64,000 nt of DNA from Sphingomonas faeni. Its GTDB lineage: Bacteria > Pseudomonadota > Alphaproteobacteria > Sphingomonadales > Sphingomonadaceae. Both the position numbers and the translations under genes were made by a program. The stretch's first letter is position 1. The number at the start of each line of letters is the position of its first letter. The notes beneath the pieces are model-generated. The model was not told the origin of the DNA. It was given only the letters and a program-made list of their open reading frames with translations, and did not search any database. The stretch spans positions 186,001 through 250,000 of the forward strand of contig NZ_QAYE01000006.1 in assembly GCF_003053745.1 (NCBI RefSeq), given 5' to 3'. Positions 59,546-64,000 of the stretch are shown piece by piece.

Positions 59546-60669
59546 TCGACGTCCTCCACCTCGACGGCCTCGCCGGTCACGCGCTGCGACAGCGCCGCCG
59601 CCATGAACATCTCGAGGTCGCCGTCGAGCACGTCCGACGGGCTGGTTGAGACCACGCCGGTGCGCAGGTCCTTCACCATCTGGTACGGCTGGAGCACGTA
59701 CGAGCGGATCTGGTGGCCCCAGCCGATGTCGGTCTTGCCGGCATTCTCGGCGTTGGCGGCAGTCTCGCGGATCGCCAGTTCGCGCTCGTACAGACGCGCA
59801 CGGAGCTGGTTATAGGCCTCGGCCTTGTTCTTGTGCTGCGAGCGCTGGTTCTGACACTGCACGACGATGCCGGTCGGGATGTGCGTGATGCGCACCGCCG
59901 AGTCGGTCGTGTTGATGTGCTGGCCGCCAGCGCCCGACGCGCGGTACGTGTCGATGCGCAGGTCGCTCTCGTTGTATTCGACCTCGATATTGTCGTCGAC
60001 GACCGGGTACACCCAGACGCTCGCGAACGATGTGTGCCGCCGCGCCGCCGAATCGTAGGGGCTGATCCGCACGAGCCGATGCACGCCGCTCTCGGTCTTC
60101 GCGTAACCATACGCGTTCTCGCCCTTCAGCAGTAGCGTGGCGGACTTGATCCCGGCCTGCTCGCCCGAATGCTGATCGACCAGCTCGACCTTCAGACCGT
60201 GGCGCTCGCCCCAGCGCGAATACATTCGGCTGAGCATGCCCGCCCAGTCCTGGCTCTCGGTCCCGCCCGCGCCCGCGTTGACCTCGATATAGGTGTCGTT
60301 CGCGTCAGCTTCGCCCGCGAGCAGCGCCTTGATCTTGTCCTTGTCGGCACGCGCGGCGAGTTCGGCAAGCGACGCAACGCCGTCCGCCTCCATCTCGGTA
60401 TCGCCCTCGGCCTCGGCCATCTCGATCAGCTCGGCGGTGTCGCTAAGCTCACTCTGAATAGCACGCGTCGCGCTGATCGCCTCGTCGAGACGACGACGCT
60501 CGCGCATCACCTCCTGCGCGGCCTTGGGATCGGACCAGAGCGCCTGATCCTCGACGCGCGCGTTCAGCTCGTCGAGACGACGCAGCGCGCGGTCCCAGTC
60601 GAGGAAGCGGCGCAGCAGCGCCAGCGCGTCGTTGATGGTGTCTACGTGAGCCTGCGCTTCGGCGCGCAT
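59542..60669 (-). CDS. prfB: Peptide chain release factor 2
   Basis: 375 aa from ATG 60669 with GGAG 6 nt upstream. Reads UAA and UGA stop codons. The hydrolysis motif GGQ is in SGAGGQHINTTDSAVR (about 248). The codon-reading tripeptide region is RISPYDSAARRHTSFAS; SPY instead of the enterobacterial SPF is common in alphaproteobacteria. The gene is one continuous frame: the programmed +1 frameshift at codon 26 seen in many bacteria is absent. Lies downstream of the PBP1A gene (105-nt gap) and overlaps the methyltransferase-fold lipoprotein gene. Confidence 0.96.
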   Translation of the reverse strand: MRAEAQAHVDTINDALALLRRFLDWDRALRRLDELNARVEDQALWSDPKAAQEVMRERRRLDEAISATRAIQSELSDTAELIEMAEAEGDTEMEADGVASLAELAARADKDKIKALLAGEADANDTYIEVNAGAGGTESQDWAGMLSRMYSRWGERHGLKVELVDQHSGEQAGIKSATLLLKGENAYGYAKTESGVHRLVRISPYDSAARRHTSFASVWVYPVVDDNIEVEYNESDLRIDTYRASGAGGQHINTTDSAVRITHIPTGIVVQCQNQRSQHKNKAEAYNQLRARLYERELAIRETAANAENAGKTDIGWGHQIRSYVLQPYQMVKDLRTGVVSTSPSDVLDGDLEMFMAAALSQRVTGEAVEVEDVD

Positions 60670-60774
60670 GATATTCTCCAAAAATTCCGTCTTCTCGGCG
60701 GAGGTCGGGATCGCCGTCCCAAGCGAGCGGGGCGGGTCTCCGGCGGGCGCCGGGATGACGTCTATATAAGCGCG

Positions 60775-63294
60775 CTAGTAGATTCCGCCTTGTCTTTGCA
60801 AGAATTCGCTGTCGCGCGGGGCTTCGGCCTTCTTCACCGCGGTGGTGGTCGTAGCAGTCGTGGGGGCGACATCCGAGCGTCGTGCGGCGCGCCGCGGTTC
60901 GCTCTCGGGCTTGAACGCTTCCCAGATCACCGCGGGTTTCGGATCGCTGGTGTCGGGCCACGTGCCATAGACCGGCCGGCCGCTACCGCGATCGATCCGG
61001 ACCATGCGGATCCCGGCGGGCGCGCGGAACGGCAGCTTGGGCAGGTCCTCATACGCCTTGACCGCGAACTGCTTGAAGATCGGCGCGGCGAGCGTGCCGC
61101 CCTGTGCTGCGCCACCGAGATTCTTCGGCGTGTCGAACCCGATATACAGCCCGCCGACGAACTGCGGCGTGCCCCCGACGAACCACACGTCGGTCGGGCC
61201 ATTGTTCGTGCCGGTCTTGCCGAACATCGGCCGGTCGAGATCGCGCAGCGTCACCGCGGTACCGCGCTGGACCACGCCTTCGGTGATGTGGACCATCTGG
61301 TAGGCGGTCATCGCGTCGAGCACCTGGCGCTGGCGCGTGATCGGCCGCGGCATCGGCTTGCCGTCCCAGTCGGGCGCGTTGCAGCGATCGCACGGCCGCC
61401 AGTTCTCCGGCCAGATCACCTTGCCGTGACGATCCTGGACGAAGTCGATCAGCGATGGCGGGCCGCCCTTGCCGTTGTTGGCGAGGATCGAATACGCGTT
61501 GACCATCCGCCCGACGGTCGTCTCGCCGGCGCCAAGCGCGTAGGAGAGATACGGCGCGTAATCGCCGACGCCCATCTTCTTGATCGTCGCGACGACCTTC
61601 GGCATCCCCGTCTGCGCGGCGGCGCGCACGGTCATCAGGTTGCGCGATTGCTCGATACCCCAGCGCATCGTGTGCGGGCCGGACCCGCGCGAATTGCCGA
61701 AGTTGCGGAAGCATTTCTGGCCGAGCCGCGCGCCCTGATAGACGCAGAACGGCCCGTCGATGATGATCGAGGCCGGCGTCATGCCGTTGTCGAGCGCGGC
61801 GGAATAGACGATCGGCTTGATCGTCGAGCCCGGCTGGCGCATCGCCTGAGTCGCGCGGTTGAACGCCTGCAACCGGTCGTCGAAGCCGCCCTGCATCGCC
61901 AGCACGCGGCCCGACGCAGGCTCCTCGACCACGAACGCGCCCGAGACTTTCGGGATCGCCCGCAGCGAGAATTCGCCGCCGTCCGGCGCCACCGCGATGA
62001 TGTCACCCGTTTTGATCGCGCCGAATGCGTTGCCGCCCTTGCCGCGCACCGGCATCTGCGCGGCATAGCGCGGCAGCGTGCCCATCTTACCGGTGCGGAA
62101 GCCGAGGCTCCAGGCATTACCGTCCTTGCCCGTCACGATCGCTGCGACCCAATCGCGGTAATCGAGCGCAATATTGCTGTTGAGCAACGGCTGGAGCCAG
62201 TTGTCGTCCTCGATCTCGACATGACGGATCGGGCCGTTCCAGCCGCGCCCGCTGTCGAACCGCACCAGACCATCACGCAAGGCCTGCTGCGCGAGATCCT
62301 GCAACTTCGCGTCGAACGACGTCCGCACCCACAGCCCGCCCGAATAGACGCTGTACGGGCCATCCTTCGCGTTCTCGCCGAACTTCGCCATCAGCTGGCG
62401 ACGGACTTCCTCGACGAAATAGCCGCCGACGCTCTCGAACTTCGGCGTCCGCCGCATCACCGCGCCAAGCGGCTCGGCATTGGCCTGGTCATGCTGCGCG
62501 CGCGTGATGAAGCCGTTGTCGAGCATCCGGTTCAGCACGTAATTGCGCCGGATCATCGCGCGCTCGGTGTTGCGGACCGGATCGTAGTTCGACGGACCCT
62601 TGGGCAGGATCGCGAGATACGCCATCTGCGCGAGATCGAGCTGGTCGAGCTCCTTGTCGAAATAGGCATGGCTCGCCGCCTCGACGCCGAACGCGTTACG
62701 CCCGAGCGCGATCTGGTTGAGGTACAGCTCGAGGATCTGCTCCTTGGTCAGCGTGTCCTCGATCTTGTACGCGAGCACCGCCTCGCGCAGTTTGCGCGAC
62801 GGCGAATAGGCGTTGCCGATCAACAGGTTCTTCGCGACCTGCTGCGTGATCGTCGAGCCGCCCTTGGCGCGCTTTCCCGTGCCGAGCTTGGTCGCATAAT
62901 CATACACCGCGCCTGCGAGGCCGGGGTAATCAACGCCGTGATGCTCGAAGAACGACTTGTCCTCGGCAGCGAGGAACGCCTTCACGAGCAGCGGCGGATA
63001 TTCGGCGTAGCTCAGTTCCACGCGGCGTTCGCGCGCGTAGGAGTGGATCGGCGCGCCATCGATCCCGCGGACGTTGGTCGGCAACGGTGGCTCGTAGGTG
63101 CGCAGCGTGTCGACCGACGGCAGGTCGCGCATGACCGCGAACCAGAACGCGAAGATCGCGACGAAGCCGAGCACCACCAGCACCAGCGCCGCCTTGGTCC
63201 ACCGACTCGCCCACGCGCGCGCGACCTTGCCGCGGAGCCGGTCGGAAGTGCGGCCTGTCGCCGTCGTCGAGGTGGGGGAGGGATCGGACGCCAT
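60775..63294 (-). CDS. mrcA: Penicillin-binding protein 1A (bifunctional transglycosylase/transpeptidase)
   Basis: 839 aa from ATG 63294; the longer frame runs into repeat DNA. Cytoplasmic tail, one membrane anchor (ALVLVVLGFVAIFAFWFAVM), then the GT51 domain with the catalytic Glu in LAAEDKSFFEHHGVDYPGLA and KGGSTITQQVAKNLL. An OB-like insert precedes the transpeptidase domain, with the nucleophile in RQPGSTIKP (about 490), the SxN-type segment SRNLMTVRAA and FGKTGTNNG (KTG, about 693). Polymerises and crosslinks peptidoglycan at the inner membrane. Ends PRDSEFLQRQGGIY. Confidence 0.96.
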   Translation of the reverse strand: MASDPSPTSTTATGRTSDRLRGKVARAWASRWTKAALVLVVLGFVAIFAFWFAVMRDLPSVDTLRTYEPPLPTNVRGIDGAPIHSYARERRVELSYAEYPPLLVKAFLAAEDKSFFEHHGVDYPGLAGAVYDYATKLGTGKRAKGGSTITQQVAKNLLIGNAYSPSRKLREAVLAYKIEDTLTKEQILELYLNQIALGRNAFGVEAASHAYFDKELDQLDLAQMAYLAILPKGPSNYDPVRNTERAMIRRNYVLNRMLDNGFITRAQHDQANAEPLGAVMRRTPKFESVGGYFVEEVRRQLMAKFGENAKDGPYSVYSGGLWVRTSFDAKLQDLAQQALRDGLVRFDSGRGWNGPIRHVEIEDDNWLQPLLNSNIALDYRDWVAAIVTGKDGNAWSLGFRTGKMGTLPRYAAQMPVRGKGGNAFGAIKTGDIIAVAPDGGEFSLRAIPKVSGAFVVEEPASGRVLAMQGGFDDRLQAFNRATQAMRQPGSTIKPIVYSAALDNGMTPASIIIDGPFCVYQGARLGQKCFRNFGNSRGSGPHTMRWGIEQSRNLMTVRAAAQTGMPKVVATIKKMGVGDYAPYLSYALGAGETTVGRMVNAYSILANNGKGGPPSLIDFVQDRHGKVIWPENWRPCDRCNAPDWDGKPMPRPITRQRQVLDAMTAYQMVHITEGVVQRGTAVTLRDLDRPMFGKTGTNNGPTDVWFVGGTPQFVGGLYIGFDTPKNLGGAAQGGTLAAPIFKQFAVKAYEDLPKLPFRAPAGIRMVRIDRGSGRPVYGTWPDTSDPKPAVIWEAFKPESEPRRAARRSDVAPTTATTTTAVKKAEAPRDSEFLQRQGGIY

Positions 63295-63424
63295 GATTAC
63301 TGCCGCAGCGTCTAGCAGGTTCGCGGGCGCTTGCCAGCCTTCGGTGGGATAGGGGCGGGGTGGGCTCTCGCAACGCGTTCGGCAGCGATCAACTCGTCTG
63401 GTGCCCGGCCCGTCCGGATAGGCG

Positions 63425-63531
63425 CACCACCCCGGCGGAGGCCGGGGCCCAATTGGAGAGGTGGCAATAACGGAGCGCAACAGCAGTCAGCGCCGTTTCC
63501 CAATTGGACCCCGGCCTTCGCCAGGGCGGTG
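63425..63531. repeat. Palindromic repeat, family A (copy 6)
   Basis: CACCACCCCGGCGGAGGCCG... and ...CCCCGGCCTTCGCCAGGGCG, with AATTGG inner ends; the right arm has drifted. Within the 501-bp gap 63295-63795, which holds only this and the next repeat. Confidence 0.85.
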
Positions 63532-63574
63532 CTGTTGGCGGGTAGGTAAGCCATCGACGTCCGTGAGCTCGAAC

Positions 63575-63700
63575 GATCCTCCCCCGCCAGGGGGAGGTGG
63601 CACCGAAGGTGACGGAGGGGGAGGACACGGACCCGAAGTCGTCGCTTACCGCCCCCTCCGTCAGGCAAGTGCCTGCCACCTCCCCCTGGCGGGGGGAATC
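63575..63700. repeat. Palindromic repeat, family D (copy 2)
   Basis: GATCCTCCCCCGCCAGGGGG... through GGTGACGGAGGGGGAGGA to ...CCACCTCCCCCTGGCGGGGG; same order and spacing as the copy at 3027-3152. Confidence 0.85.
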
Positions 63701-63795
63701 GAAAGCGCGCAATCGTTGGTTTGAACTCGTACCCTCCCAAGGGACCGCCCAAGCAAAACCTGTCGCCAACCCCGCTACTGTGGCAGCAGGCGCGC

Positions 63796-64000
63796 ATGAC
63801 CCCGCCGCCGCTCCCGATCCTAGCCGTACTCCCCGACCTCCTCGTCACCCTCCGCGACCGCACCTCCGCGGTCCTCGTCGCGCCCCCGGGCGCCGGCAAA
63901 ACTACCGCAGTAGCGCCAGCCCTCCTCACCGAACCCTGGTGCACGGACGAGATCCTCCTCCTCTCCCCCCGCCGCCTCGCCGCGCGCGCCGCCGCCGAAC
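63796..64000 (+). CDS. hrpB: ATP-dependent helicase HrpB (5' end only)
   Basis: Runs off the window after 68 codons. ATG 63796 begins [20 protein letters not shown], and Walker A follows at [19 protein letters not shown], then [15 protein letters not shown]. This matches the N-terminus of the DEAH-box helicase HrpB. Only the first motifs can be checked; the helicase core lies beyond the window. Confidence 0.85.
   Translation, partial: MTPPPLPILAVLPDLLVTLRDRTSAVLVAPPGAGKTTAVAPALLTEPWCTDEILLLSPRRLAARAAAE

Noticed and set aside
60685..60765. Possible repeat between PBP1A and prfB
   Set aside because: GGGATCGCCGTCCC and CGCCGGGATGACG resemble family C fragments, but no convincing paired arms or second copy were found.
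60169..63315. A frame of over 1000 codons open on the plus strand opposite PBP1A
   Set aside because: It is the mirror of the PBP1A reading frame in very high-GC DNA, has Arg/Asp/His/Leu-rich composition without any domain, and PBP1A is certain.
63295..63480. N-terminal extension of PBP1A
   Set aside because: The extension enters a family A palindrome; the membrane anchor and normal length fit ATG 63294.
1..64000. tRNA, rRNA, CRISPR, insertion sequence or phage genes
   Set aside because: None seen on either strand; regularly spaced short repeats typical of CRISPR are absent, and the palindromes vary in spacing and carry no transposase.

Overview
The window is chromosomal DNA from a high-GC alphaproteobacterium, most likely Sphingomonas or a close relative. 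Evidence: the proteins are of sphingomonad type (TorF-family porin, BamF/DUF3035 lipoprotein, FeS-type photolyase, RNase E ending in a GWW motif); general-stress (EcfG-type) promoter sequences are present; and the intergenic regions are packed with the long palindromic repeats typical of sphingomonads. No rRNA, tRNA, CRISPR array, insertion sequence or prophage was seen. Identifications come from reading translated sequence and motifs; no database search was run.

Layout. 1-8.3 kb: polA (last few codons outside the window), a 2-oxoglutarate oxygenase, a small lipoprotein, a Bcr/CflA efflux pump, a very acidic small protein behind an EcfG-like promoter, a small membrane protein and an outer-membrane protein. 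8.3-9.1 kb: a membrane-anchored nuclease-fold protein. 9.2-19.8 kb: a carbohydrate locus of alpha/beta hydrolase, TonB-dependent receptor, LacI regulator, GH51 arabinofuranosidase, MFS sugar transporter and GH43 xylosidase/arabinofuranosidase. Three matching LacI-type operators (TGATAACGTTACC-like) lie in front of the receptor, GH51 and the transporter, so the whole set reads as one arabinoxylan/arabinoside utilisation regulon: uptake through the outer membrane, debranching, inner-membrane import, final hydrolysis.

19.8-33 kb: luciferase-like oxidoreductase, subtilisin-like protease with an autotransporter-like C-terminus, a HAD phosphatase overlapping dapD, glpX, a CPBP protease, a CocE-type hydrolase, an ABC exporter pair, and a DsbA-like / M48 protease pair that overlap by 4 nt. 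33-42 kb: rne with terminator and long leader, divergent cell-wall amidase, OPT transporter. 41-44.6 kb: a GH130 phosphorylase and a glycosyltransferase fused to an alpha/alpha-barrel-like domain, in one operon. 44.7-50.5 kb: queF divergent from an FeS photolyase, then mercaptopyruvate sulfurtransferase, cystathionine beta-lyase, bluB and a TorF porin.

50.7-63.3 kb is housekeeping on the minus strand: ribF and the overlapping ileS-lspA-bamF-like chain; thyA, a hemerythrin protein and folA; pbp1A, prfB and an exported methyltransferase-fold lipoprotein; plus a lone JAB-domain gene on the plus strand. The window ends inside hrpB.

The most unusual observation is that one palindromic repeat family has inserted in frame into the essential ileS gene, adding about 40 residues to the catalytic domain, while a related repeat supplies the stop codon of neighbouring ribF. 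At least six families of such repeats (more than twenty copies) are scattered through the window.
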